A stretch of DNA of 64,000 bases from Mycolicibacterium gadium (GTDB lineage Bacteria; Actinomycetota; Actinomycetes; Mycobacteriales; Mycobacteriaceae). Positions within the stretch are counted from its first letter, which is position 1, and each line of letters begins with the position of its first letter. The DNA lies in assembly GCF_010728925.1 (NCBI RefSeq), contig NZ_AP022608.1, forward strand, positions 868,001 through 932,000, given 5' to 3'. Positions 59,201 through 64,000 of the stretch are shown here, one piece after another. The notes below the pieces were generated by a model. That model searched no databases. It saw only the letters and a list, made by a program, of their open reading frames with translations, and was not told the DNA's origin. The translations under genes were made by a program, and so were the position numbers.

Positions 59201-61796
59201 AGGGGAGTCGGTCACAGGCTTTTTCGCCGAGTGGCGAGAGGTCGCCCTGGTAACTGTCGACGGCGATCTGCTCAGTCGCACAGAGCTATTCGACGAGGCC
59301 GATCTCGATACCGCGCTGACGAGGTTCAACGAACTCTCCGGTCCACGAGTCTTGGAGAACGCAGCCAGCCGAGTAATCAAGCGAAATCGCGCGTGCTTTG
59401 CGGCCCGCGACTGGGACGGCATGCGAGCCGCCCTCGCAGCGGATTTCACGCTTGACGATCGCCGACGCACGGTAAACGGTGGGATGAGTCATGGTCGGGA
59501 TTCCATGATTCGCGATGTGCGCATAGCAGCCGATGTCGGCTTCACAGATGTCGCCGAAGATGTAGTGGCTATGCGCGGAGAACGACTCATTCTGACGCAA
59601 GCGCGCTATTCAAGGAGTGATGAACCGGCAGATGCCTTCTTCGGCGAGGTGCTGCACGTTTTCGAAACCGACGATGCAGACAAGATCACCAGAACAATCG
59701 TGTTCGACCCAGACGACTTCAACGCGGCCTTTGCCGAACTCGACGCGAGGTATCTTGTCGGCGAAGGGGCAGCGCACCCTCACATTTGGTCTCTCGTCAT
59801 GCAAGCGTATACCGCCTTCAACCGTCACGAGTTTCCCTCGGCAACAAAGGACTTCACGAGCGCTGATCACAGGCGAGTGATCGCCTCGGCACCCGAGAAA
59901 ATGGCGAAGTACGTCCGTAATGTGTGGGACATCGCGCCGGACGCGCACGCGTACGTCGAGTCCGCGCACCGGCTGAATCGTCTGGGCGCTGTCGTCGTCG
60001 TTCCCGCACGCGGAAAATCGCGGGATGGATTTGACGCCGAATGGCGTGAGGTCCACCTCCTGATTTTCAAAGGTGATCTGATGATCCGCCTAGAGTTATT
60101 CGACGAAGCCGACCTGGACGCAGCGATCGCGCGGTTCGACGAACTCAGCGCACCGGCGCCCCGACTCGAGAACGCCTCGACGCGGGTGTGGCAGCGATTC
60201 GCCACTGTGTACAACGATCGTGACCTGGATGGCCTTCTTGAACTACATGAACCAAACGCATACTACGAGGACCGACGAAAGGGCCTTCAGGACGAAGGTC
60301 TCGTGGAACCGGAGGTTGCGCGCGCCGTGTTGTTCGACGCGCCGCCCGGTTGGCGCCTGGCGATCGAGCCCGTCGCGACCAGGGGACAGAGTCTTTCGCT
60401 GATCCGGGGCACTTTCCGCGATACGGACGAACCCGGCGAGCCAAGTGCGATCGAAGTCCTGACCGTCGCGGAGGTATCGAATGGCGAATTGATCTCCTAC
60501 GAGGCGTTTTTCGACACCGACGACCTCGACGCCGCTTTCGCCGAGCTCGACGCACGCTACCTTGCGGGTGAAGGCGCGGCGCACGCACAGATGTGGGCAC
60601 TCGTTGTCGACAGTTACGCCAGGTTCAACCGGCATGAGCCGCCTTTGACGGCCACGGATTGGGCGAACATCGACCACCGACGTGTGACAGCGTTTGAGCC
60701 AGGCGACCTGACGAACTATGTCCAAGCGGCGTTCACCGTCACACCGGACACTCAAGCCCACATTGCGGCGGTACACAGGCTGAGCAATCTCGGCGCGGTG
60801 ATCACGGCCTCGACGTATGGAACATCGCCGGAGGGATTCCGAGCCGAGTGGCGGGACATTCACCTACTCACGTTCGAGGGTGACCTGGGCAACCGCTTCG
60901 AGCTGTTCGATGACGACGACCTCGACGCCGCGATCGCGAGGTTCGATGAACTCAGCACCGCACCCAGACTCGAGAACGCCGCGACGCGCGTTCTCGCCCG
61001 CGCTGTCGACGCCTTCAACCGTCGCGACATCGAAGGCTATCTCGCCACCTACTGCGATCAAGGTCGATATGACGATCGACGAAAAGGGTTGCGCGACAAC
61101 GGGCCGATCAAGCCGAAGTTCGCGAGCGCGCTAGTGCTCGACGCGGGCGCGGCCTGGCAAGAGGACATCGAGTGCATCGCCGTCAGGGGATCTCATCTGA
61201 TGTTGGGCCACGTGGCATTTCGCGACCACGGCGAGGTTGACCAACCAGTTGCAGTGGAGGCCCTTCTTGTCGCGGAGATCACAGACGATGAATTGATCTC
61301 TGCGTTCGTCGTCTTCGACTGCGATGACATTGACGCCGCCTTCGCCGAACTCGACTCGCGGTACATCGCGGGCGACGCGGCCGAGCACGCGCGCACATGG
61401 TCGGCGATCGCCAACGCCAACGTGGTGTTCAATCGGCGTGAGATGCCGCCGACGACGCCCGAATGGATCAATGTCGACCATCGTCGGGGTGGGATGGCTT
61501 TCGCGCCCGGTGACCAGACGGAGTACATTCGCGCGACCTGGGACGTCGCATCCCACATCAGCAACCGTATCGTCGCCGTGCATCGGTTGAGTGAAAATGG
61601 AGCGGCTTTCACGCAGTTCGTTCAGGCGACCACTCCTGACGGGTTCAAGGGGGAATGGCGCGATGTCGTTATCCTCACTGTCGACGGCGACATGATCAAC
61701 CGTTGCGAGGTTTTCGACGAGGACGACCTCGACACCGCGGTATCAAGATTCGACGAGCTCGACGGCGAGGGCCGCGTAACCGTCACCAATCCCTAG
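50226..61796 (+). CDS. giant SARP/BTAD - cyclase - ATPase - TPR protein with 19 NTF2-like modules
   Basis: The frame is uninterrupted for 3856 residues, about 420 kDa. In order: an OmpR-type winged helix (about 1-95) and BTAD helical domain (about 95-245); class III cyclase domain (about 262-430) with metal Asp in TDIEGS (Asp271), GEG at 313-315 where GDG is usual, and Asn374-x3-Arg378; a P-loop ATPase with Gly-Glu-Pro-Gly-Val-Gly-Lys-Thr (491-498) and Walker B Asp607-Asp608; TPR-like helices (about 700-1280); then 19 modules (1283 to about 3850) that I interpret as NTF2/SnoaL-like. No membrane or signal segment is seen. Start could be ATG 50226, GTG 50235 or GTG 50253. It may sense hydrophobic ligands and regulate transcription, but this is inference. 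It shares a CTAG stop overlap with the HNH gene. Confidence 0.88.
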   Translation: MGDVTTLSLVELGVLGPLQVRQYGLPVAVPGAKPRAVLTMLGLHGGSVVTADALAELLWGARPPRTAVKALQTHISSLRRALGDGYVLTEGIGWTLSTTEIDATRYTLAARQGRDAFAGGDAGQAVARFDEALALWRGVPELPDGPRGGSEKTRWIEGHAALVEDRADALLATGRAAEIVGELEAAIADAPLRERRWSQLMLALYRAGRQGEALGAYQRARSMLADELGVDPGPDLRRLEAAIVAQDIALEIAVPEQLSVVTRAVTFLLTDIEGSTAAWEADADAMATALARHDEIVEQVVTSRGGRLVKTRGEGDATFSVFDRPSGAAAAAIELQEAIRHEPWVLAEPMRIRVALHTGEVELRDGDYFGRAVNRAARLRSLAQGGQILCSGATAELVIDTLSDDVVLADLGVRHLRNLARPEHVFEVRLETAAESEFDGAAEALPIQRPPLPAVLGGPGPFVGRGPELAGLLAAWESTLTAGAHAVLIAGEPGVGKTRLAGEWSRLAYEQGAVVLYGRCDEDLGAAYQPFAEALRSLVPSLGANRLRGLRGAEALLPLVPGLTDVVPDLPTPSRSDPDTERYALFDAVVALLAMASASAPIVLILDDLHWAAKPTLLLLRHLLRFGEHAQVQIVGTYRSTDLDRSHPLAAMLADLHRDGSATRLALGGLDEKDVTTYVTEAGYDDVELARALASVTGGNPFFLIEALRHVDESGGRWDPSTLPQGVREAVSRRLSRLPADTNKALAAAAVVGARFPLALVEQVVGEDLIDAFDEACKAGIVIEEPGGRYRFNHALVRQSLLAELASVRRMRLHQRIATTLEAEAGADDELLAELAYHYFECAWAGNAAKAVEYCRRAADQAIERLAYEGAAELYDRALHALEELDDDLPDRDSLQAELLVARCEALLAAGDVSSAVGAVSQLRRAAGDSVRLTAWGTCFGGQLSMLTDPERLDEIESEVRDAAQRLAELDDAAGEANAHTVRAACLARLGRIAESETALDQALTAARRARDHRRVNAVLAGAPLAALWGPNPVPRAGGRCLDVVRLLRITTGSPVVEATSTRCQGVLDAMRGRAAAGRQLIESARRTLTELGMRHALLEVDQFAGIVELVADDPAAAEPHLRRAYVGFRRMGLDADTAETAAFLARTCLALDRDAEADELCRESERLAGHALRPSITWRTVRAQLHARVRAHDEARQVAKEAVSIAECTDALVDHGDACLTLAMVLTMAGDTAGSRAAAEQAVALFERKGAAALVERARSLLGTDASAVSSAPEVATVEPENECVRTLRRVEAAVVRKAWSEVEQAHAEVGSVESRRKIVGFERMILPARRMASGAEKFIRDMRAVRTRRPIVAIRGERLALTRTVVGTADDTPGAPVDEMLQLVGIDEDGRIALQVWFDIDDLEAAKAEMDAAYARFELDNACVRAFDALVAAYGREAWGEVEQAHAEVGSVESRRKLVGFNQTDLPSLDWPSESRRLAETSLQLVRYIVVAIRGERLALTRLEFGAGDDSVGAPQDPVLSLNGINEQGRFVLQMFFDIEDIDAAFDELDKRYVEGEAASRAQTWSAVVRSCIAVSRQEIPPATPDWVNVDHRKGTPFNSSDVIAVLSASRNVTPEFRCQIEAVHALSDIGAVVTCRSFGATHDGFEAEWRVVLLQTFDGDLIARNEIFDEADLDAAVARLDQLSRSAPRLNNTANQVLESYLSHYAARDWDLMSPSLADDFSAADRRRVVNSGIRHGRDNEITNLKAMVELGVADITTEPVAIRGERLVLARHSFIAPDWANFETETVDVVEIDADNNIVAEILFEADDLDSAIAELEARYCAGEAVEHAGNWSVITRAFDAVNRREIPAMTPDAVDVDHRQVARIGSGDLKAYLNVAFDDLVDSHLYVESVHRLTGVGAVVTHVAKGTSQDGLNVEWRLIDVVTIDRDLINRIEMFDEAELDAALARFDELNRPTPRLENEAVRVSDRLRTLFEARDWAALAELYAEDVSGDDHRRVIGGGPRSGRDVEIANLRAMAELNAPRIDASVLAVRGQRLALFQDRVGDGKNLIEASFLGLLEIDADGLIVALAGFDDDDLDAAFAELDARYLAGEGAENAHTWSVIMEAYGAVNRHELPAWTADTVTVDHRSTTAFAPGDLAPYLRATWAQTPDVRVDIVAVHRLTSFGAVVTHVAKGTTEQGFEGEWREITLSTVEGDRISRSEMFDEADVSAALARFDEITLPTRQLENAASRVEARAQALIAAGNWDAMSEVLADNVSIDDRRRVVNAGLRRGRDAVVEDLRVGAEIGLNHIATRAIAIRGERLTLRHIRYSGGEERPEAGVIDLVQIVEIDADERITALVLFDADDFDAALAEFDARYIRGEATDYARTWSVIAEGCATLNLKQFAATTQDYVYADRRRVANIGAGDMKEFFRAAWDLTPNLTTFVESVYKLSDGGAVVSQVAHGNSPDGFYAEWRVTNVYTVDGGLLSRCEVFDEADLDAALARYDELETPSASLANPASQVAERFWSCYEARDWDGMRETLWDGVATDDRRSVVSFDANQQGAGSVVEIMRAAPDIGVPHVTQTVLATRGERLALVHVRFTGREQEPDPFYSELLYMFEVNSDHRITAFVPFDAHADAAAHEELDNRYLAGEAATHAHAYSVIAEAFAAVNRRELPSTASDFVSIDHRRPIAFAPGDMMAYLQVTLNDAPEIRIDLETVHRLNEFGAVMSHRWHNTSQQGFDAEWRVVGVTTVEGNLINRCELYDEADLDAALARFDELTTPTPQLENAASRLTRRFQESFGAQDWDGLAEIFAEDICLHDRRRVVGASFVGRDATVANMRASAETGVKNVTSTVMATRGDRLALQRVQIAGRDQRPEAFRTDGIVITEVDAHNRIVAFIMFDVDEFDAAIAELDARYLAGEAAVHSRTWSVIKDAYAALNRHEIPPTTPDWVTVDHRRGGNAFAPGELATYIRSSWQDSPRNRIHVEAVHRLNDVGAVVTSTTQGESVTGFFAEWREVALVTVDGDLLSRTELFDEADLDTALTRFNELSGPRVLENAASRVIKRNRACFAARDWDGMRAALAADFTLDDRRRTVNGGMSHGRDSMIRDVRIAADVGFTDVAEDVVAMRGERLILTQARYSRSDEPADAFFGEVLHVFETDDADKITRTIVFDPDDFNAAFAELDARYLVGEGAAHPHIWSLVMQAYTAFNRHEFPSATKDFTSADHRRVIASAPEKMAKYVRNVWDIAPDAHAYVESAHRLNRLGAVVVVPARGKSRDGFDAEWREVHLLIFKGDLMIRLELFDEADLDAAIARFDELSAPAPRLENASTRVWQRFATVYNDRDLDGLLELHEPNAYYEDRRKGLQDEGLVEPEVARAVLFDAPPGWRLAIEPVATRGQSLSLIRGTFRDTDEPGEPSAIEVLTVAEVSNGELISYEAFFDTDDLDAAFAELDARYLAGEGAAHAQMWALVVDSYARFNRHEPPLTATDWANIDHRRVTAFEPGDLTNYVQAAFTVTPDTQAHIAAVHRLSNLGAVITASTYGTSPEGFRAEWRDIHLLTFEGDLGNRFELFDDDDLDAAIARFDELSTAPRLENAATRVLARAVDAFNRRDIEGYLATYCDQGRYDDRRKGLRDNGPIKPKFASALVLDAGAAWQEDIECIAVRGSHLMLGHVAFRDHGEVDQPVAVEALLVAEITDDELISAFVVFDCDDIDAAFAELDSRYIAGDAAEHARTWSAIANANVVFNRREMPPTTPEWINVDHRRGGMAFAPGDQTEYIRATWDVASHISNRIVAVHRLSENGAAFTQFVQATTPDGFKGEWRDVVILTVDGDMINRCEVFDEDDLDTAVSRFDELDGEGRVTVTNP
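54135..54193 (+). repeat. near-identical DNA repeat, copy 1 (module A1)
   Basis: This 59-base stretch is repeated at 54555-54613, exactly 420 bases on, with a single mismatch (A at 54183 versus T at 54603). The first 48 bases are identical. Other module pairs in the array are far more diverged at DNA level, so this part looks recently duplicated or converted. Confidence 0.9.
54555..54613 (+). repeat. near-identical DNA repeat, copy 2 (module A2)
   Basis: This is the partner of 54135-54193. The offset of 420 bases equals exactly the 140-residue length of module A1, so the copies lie at the same position within two neighbouring modules. Confidence 0.9.
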
Positions 61797-63073
61797 CTAT
61801 TGCTTTGTGGTTTGGGTTCGAATGGGGTGTACCACCACCAATCGGCGCGTTCGCCGATGGGTCCACGGTAGGGCGGCACATCGGGCGGGGGTCGATTCGG
61901 TGGTCGGGCAAGCGATCCGGAGCTGAGTGTTCGTCCGTCACTGTCGGTGACGGTGATGTTGGGTGCGGGTCCGGTGATAGTGATGACGCCGCGGTGGTGC
62001 AGGCGGTGGTGATACGGACAAAGCAGCACGAGATTGTGCAGTTCGGTGGGACCGCCGTCTTCCCAGTGCTGAATGTGGTGGGCGTGTAGTCCGCGGGTGG
62101 CGCCGCAGCCGGGCACCGCGCAGGTGGGGTGGCGGTGTTCCAGGGCGCGGCGTAGTCGGCGGTTGATAGTACGGGTGGCGCGCCCGGTGCCGATCGGTTG
62201 TCCGTCGCGTTCGAACCACACTTCACACGTCGCGTCGCAGGTCAGGTATTGGCGGTCAGCATCGCTGAGCAGCGGCCCCAGATGCAGGGCAGCGATGCGA
62301 TCTTTGACGTCCAGATGCGCGACGACGGTGGTGTGCTGGCCGTGGGGGCGGTGCGCCACGTCGGCGTCCCAGCCGGATTCGACCAAACGCATGAATGCGT
62401 CGCCGGTGGTCGGCAACGGGGGCCGCTGTTCGGACGTGGAGTTCTCGTGGTCGCGTTTCCACTCGGCGATCACCGCGTCCAGATGTGACTGCAGCGCCGC
62501 GTCGAACGTCGCCGCGTCGAGGTGGGACAGGGTGATCTTCCAGGTGCTGCTCTGGTCGTCGCTGCGGGTTTTGGTGATCGAGGGCCGCGGTGGCGGTTCG
62601 GGTTCACGTTCGGGTTGCACGTCGCGCCAGGGGTCGGGCTCGGGTGGCAGGGGTGGTTCGAGTTTCAGCGCGGTGTTGAGTTGGCTGACGGTGGCGACTT
62701 CGGCAAATGCCGCGTAATGCTCATCGGATCCGTCGCCGGCTTTCTTGGCGATGGCCCCGACCTGATCCAGCGACAATCGGCCGTCGCGCATCCCTGCCAA
62801 GCAGAGCGGGAATTGCGGCAGCCGATGCGCGATCGCGGCGATCGTGTTGGCGTTGCCAGTCGACGAACCGGTCTTCCACGCCACCAGTGCTGAGATCGAG
62901 CGGCACCCGGTGATGCCCCACAGCCTGTCGTGCTCCATCTCCGCGACGATGTCCACGATGCGCCCGTCGATGGCGTTGCGCTGACCCATCAGCTCACCCA
63001 GCTCTTCGAACAACACCTCAAGCCGGTCCTTCGGGCGCACGACCCCCGCATCGGGTGCGGTGGTCGTGGACAT
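61793..63073 (-). CDS. HNH endonuclease of the DUF222/13E12 repeat family
   Basis: The protein has 426 residues. A DUF222-type helical domain fills roughly 20-300, and the C-terminal HNH motif is intact: Cys-Ala-Val-Pro-Gly-Cys, then His-His-Ile-Gln-His-Trp, a Leu-His-Asn-Leu and Cys-Pro-Tyr-His-His segment. The four metal-binding Cys and His and the catalytic His are visible. 13E12-type proteins are multi-copy in mycobacterial genomes, often near repeats, with an unknown role; mobility has been suggested but not shown. The gene is convergent with the giant gene. Confidence 0.9.
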   Translation of the reverse strand: MSTTTAPDAGVVRPKDRLEVLFEELGELMGQRNAIDGRIVDIVAEMEHDRLWGITGCRSISALVAWKTGSSTGNANTIAAIAHRLPQFPLCLAGMRDGRLSLDQVGAIAKKAGDGSDEHYAAFAEVATVSQLNTALKLEPPLPPEPDPWRDVQPEREPEPPPRPSITKTRSDDQSSTWKITLSHLDAATFDAALQSHLDAVIAEWKRDHENSTSEQRPPLPTTGDAFMRLVESGWDADVAHRPHGQHTTVVAHLDVKDRIAALHLGPLLSDADRQYLTCDATCEVWFERDGQPIGTGRATRTINRRLRRALEHRHPTCAVPGCGATRGLHAHHIQHWEDGGPTELHNLVLLCPYHHRLHHRGVITITGPAPNITVTDSDGRTLSSGSLARPPNRPPPDVPPYRGPIGERADWWWYTPFEPKPQSNS

Positions 63074-63113
63074 GACCTCATCAAAACAGCAGGGTCTGAC
63101 AAGTCCGGACCCA

Positions 63114-63143
63114 TTGACATGCAGCCGTAAGGCTGCCTATGGT
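63114..63143 (+). promoter_or_regulatory. sigma-70-type promoter of the ArsR-SRPBCC gene
   Basis: TTGACA at 63114-63119 and TATGGT at 63138-63143 are separated by 18 bases. A transcript would begin near 63150, giving a leader of about 20 bases before the ATG at 63170. The -35 box is a perfect consensus, which is uncommon in this GC-rich genome. Confidence 0.65.
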
Positions 63144-63167
63144 GGAAATGCAGCCAAACAGCTGCAT
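63119..63167. promoter_or_regulatory. candidate ArsR-type operators overlapping the promoter
   Basis: There are two symmetrical sites. GCAGCC at 63121-63126 pairs with GGCTGC at 63131-63136 across GTAA, between the -35 and -10 boxes. ATGCAGC at 63148-63154 pairs with GCTGCAT at 63161-63167 across six bases, just downstream of the expected transcription start. ATGCAGCC occurs in both (63119 and 63148), as expected for one repressor binding twice. Confidence 0.65.
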
Positions 63168-63169
63168 GA

Positions 63170-63961
63170 ATGGATATGGCAGAGATGGACGAGGTATTCA
63201 AGGCGCTGGCCGACCCCAGTCGGCGCCTGCTGCTCGACAGCCTCAACGCCCGTAACGGGCAGAGTCTGCGCGACTTATGCGCGGAACTGTCCATGGCGCG
63301 ACAGTCGGTCAGCAAGCACCTCGCGTTGCTCGAGGCAGCCAACCTGATCACCACGATGTGGCGGGGCAGGGAAAAGCTGCACTACCTCAACGCCGAACCG
63401 ATCAACGCGATCGCCGACCGCTGGATCAACCAGTACGACCGTGCGCGAGTACAGACGCTCGCCGACCTGAAGATTGCATTGGAGACCGAACCGATGAGCA
63501 ACAGTCCCGCCTTCGTCTACACGACCTACATCCGGACAACCCCGGAGCGGTTGTGGCAGGCGATCACCGATCCCGCGTTCTCCAACCGCTACATGGGCCA
63601 CGCGCTGGTGTCGGATTTCAAGAAGGGCTCCTCTTATGTGTGGTCTGACTGCACCGGCCTGGAGATCGAGGACTCCGAGCAGGTGATCCTCGAGTCAGAG
63701 CCATATCGCAGGCTCGCGTTCACCTTTCACACTTTCGTGCCCGAGTTGACGACACTGGGCCTCGCTGAGGACGTCGTGAAAAAGGCGGCCTCGGAGAGGC
63801 GCTCCAAGGTTTCCTTCGATATCGAGCCGGCCGACGACGGTCAAGTGAAGCTCACCGTCATCCACGACGACTTTCCGCCTGAAAGCGCTGTGCGCGAACT
63901 CATTTCCGGCGGGTGGCCGTGGAAGCTCGCTAACCTCAAGAGCGCGCTGGAGCTGGCGTGA
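63170..63961 (+). CDS. ArsR-family regulator fused to an SRPBCC (AHSA1-like) domain
   Basis: The protein has 263 residues. ATG 63170 is given; ATGs at 63176 and 63185 are near alternatives. Residues 1-95 hold the ArsR winged helix, with ALADPSRRLLLDSL and the recognition helix MARQSVSKHLALLE. A second domain from about 110 starts FVYTTYIRTTPERLWQAITDP and ends in the helix typical of activator-of-Hsp90-like (AHSA1) SRPBCC proteins. No ArsR metal-binding Cys is visible, so the ligand probably binds in the SRPBCC cavity. It represses its own promoter by inference. The next gene overlaps its stop by four bases. Confidence 0.9.
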   Translation: MDMAEMDEVFKALADPSRRLLLDSLNARNGQSLRDLCAELSMARQSVSKHLALLEAANLITTMWRGREKLHYLNAEPINAIADRWINQYDRARVQTLADLKIALETEPMSNSPAFVYTTYIRTTPERLWQAITDPAFSNRYMGHALVSDFKKGSSYVWSDCTGLEIEDSEQVILESEPYRRLAFTFHTFVPELTTLGLAEDVVKKAASERRSKVSFDIEPADDGQVKLTVIHDDFPPESAVRELISGGWPWKLANLKSALELA

Positions 63962-64000
63962 CGGGAATGCCGGTGATCGCCGACCGGGCGACGTGGCAGG
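63958..64000 (+). CDS. start of a DUF899-like (thioredoxin-fold) gene, truncated by the window end
   Basis: A GTG at 63958 overlaps the previous stop (GTGA), and an ATG follows at 63967. The 14 or 11 visible residues include a Val-Ile-Ala-Asp-Arg-Ala-Thr-Trp-Gln segment, which I recognise from the N-terminus of DUF899 proteins. ArsR-SRPBCC genes are often followed by DUF899 genes in actinobacteria, which supports this. Only the very start is seen. Confidence 0.6.
   Translation, partial: MTGMPVIADRATWQ

Larger units (their letters stand above)
54072..61775 (+). repeat. tandem array of 19 NTF2/SnoaL-like modules (10 type A, 9 type B)
   Basis: Module starts by residue: A1 1283, A2 1423, B1 1558, A3 1695, B2 1827, A4 1964, B3 2095, A5 2232, B4 2366, A6 2503, B5 2638, A7 2775, B6 2908, A8 3045, B7 3179, A9 3316, B8 3448, A10 3584, B9 3716. 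Type A has an ARDWDGM-like helix, then DDRRRVV, then VAIRGERLAL. Type B has TWSVI, NRREIP, VDHRR, VEAVHRL, GAVVT and AEWR. Both end in an acidic helix, Asp-x-Asp-Asp-Leu-Asp-Ala-Ala. B units are 137 residues (one is 136); A units are 131-140. The NTF2 fold is inferred from length and pattern. Confidence 0.8.

Noticed and set aside
54072..61775. the long repeat array as a CRISPR or PE/PPE/PGRS-type tract
   Set aside because: The units are about 400 bases, diverged, in frame and fully coding with hydrophobic-core patterns; there is no short identical repeat with spacers and no Gly-rich PGRS composition.
61793..63073. 13E12 HNH gene as an insertion sequence
   Set aside because: No flanking inverted repeats, target duplication or transposase were found; the gene fits neatly between its neighbours with a four-base stop overlap.

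Overview
The window reads as a chromosomal segment of a free-living, high-GC mycobacterium (Mycolicibacterium-like). The grounds are a cyclopropane-mycolic-acid synthase, an LpqH-type lipoprotein, a CYP125 steroid hydroxylase, a locus matching the M. tuberculosis Rv2878c-Rv2877c-Rv2876 order, a pair matching Rv0196-Rv0197, a 13E12-type HNH protein, F420-type oxidoreductases and many GTG/TTG starts. Family and ortholog statements come from recognising the sequence, not from a search.

Layout. 1-2323: end of a DUF1275 membrane protein, a secreted protein, a cupredoxin lipoprotein, a coiled-coil membrane protein and a HAD phosphatase. 2320-8693: oxidative lipid or steroid genes: TetR with a divergent flavoprotein, a CYP124-like P450, a Baeyer-Villiger monooxygenase and two tandem SnoaL/NTF2-fold genes behind a KstR-type operator. 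8873-14735: esterase, SRPBCC, F420 oxidoreductase, the MPT53/CcdA redox cluster and a mycolate methyltransferase. 14732-23995: hydrolase/TetR pair, acetyltransferase, DCC protein, agmatinase, thioesterase, Thr/Ser dehydratase behind a 16-bp perfect hairpin, POT transporter, a Pro-rich exported-type protein and a Pr6Pr membrane protein. 24119-30446: L,D-transpeptidase, sterol-desaturase/FadR operon with twin operators, LpqH-like lipoprotein, XRE regulator and cyp125. 30455-38131: molybdopterin oxidoreductase with its TetR, then a group carrying two further perfect KstR-type operators. 38171-50193: PLP decarboxylase, thioesterase/cinA, FadD, MpaB-type oxygenase, YaaA, NlpC/P60-like protein and phosphodiesterase-like enzyme.

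The outstanding item is 50226-61796, a single 3856-residue frame. It starts as a SARP/BTAD regulator, continues into a class III nucleotide cyclase, a P-loop ATPase and a TPR-like helical region, and then carries about 2,560 residues made of 19 tandem modules of about 135 residues. I interpret these as NTF2/SnoaL-like. After an initial A-A pair they alternate strictly between two subtypes, B modules being almost invariably 137 residues. I do not recognise this architecture as described; it is my candidate for a new system, plausibly a giant multi-pocket sensor-regulator. The window closes with a 13E12 HNH protein, an ArsR-SRPBCC fusion with clear promoter and operators, and the first codons of a DUF899-like gene.

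Functional theme: three perfect KstR-type sites (8680, 35008, 37335) and one degenerate site (29693) tie the NTF2-fold pair, a nitronate-monooxygenase-like enzyme, a hydroxysteroid-dehydrogenase-like SDR, an amine-dehydrogenase-like protein and possibly cyp125 into one putative sterol-catabolism regulon. No tRNA, rRNA, CRISPR array, insertion sequence or clear pseudogene was seen.
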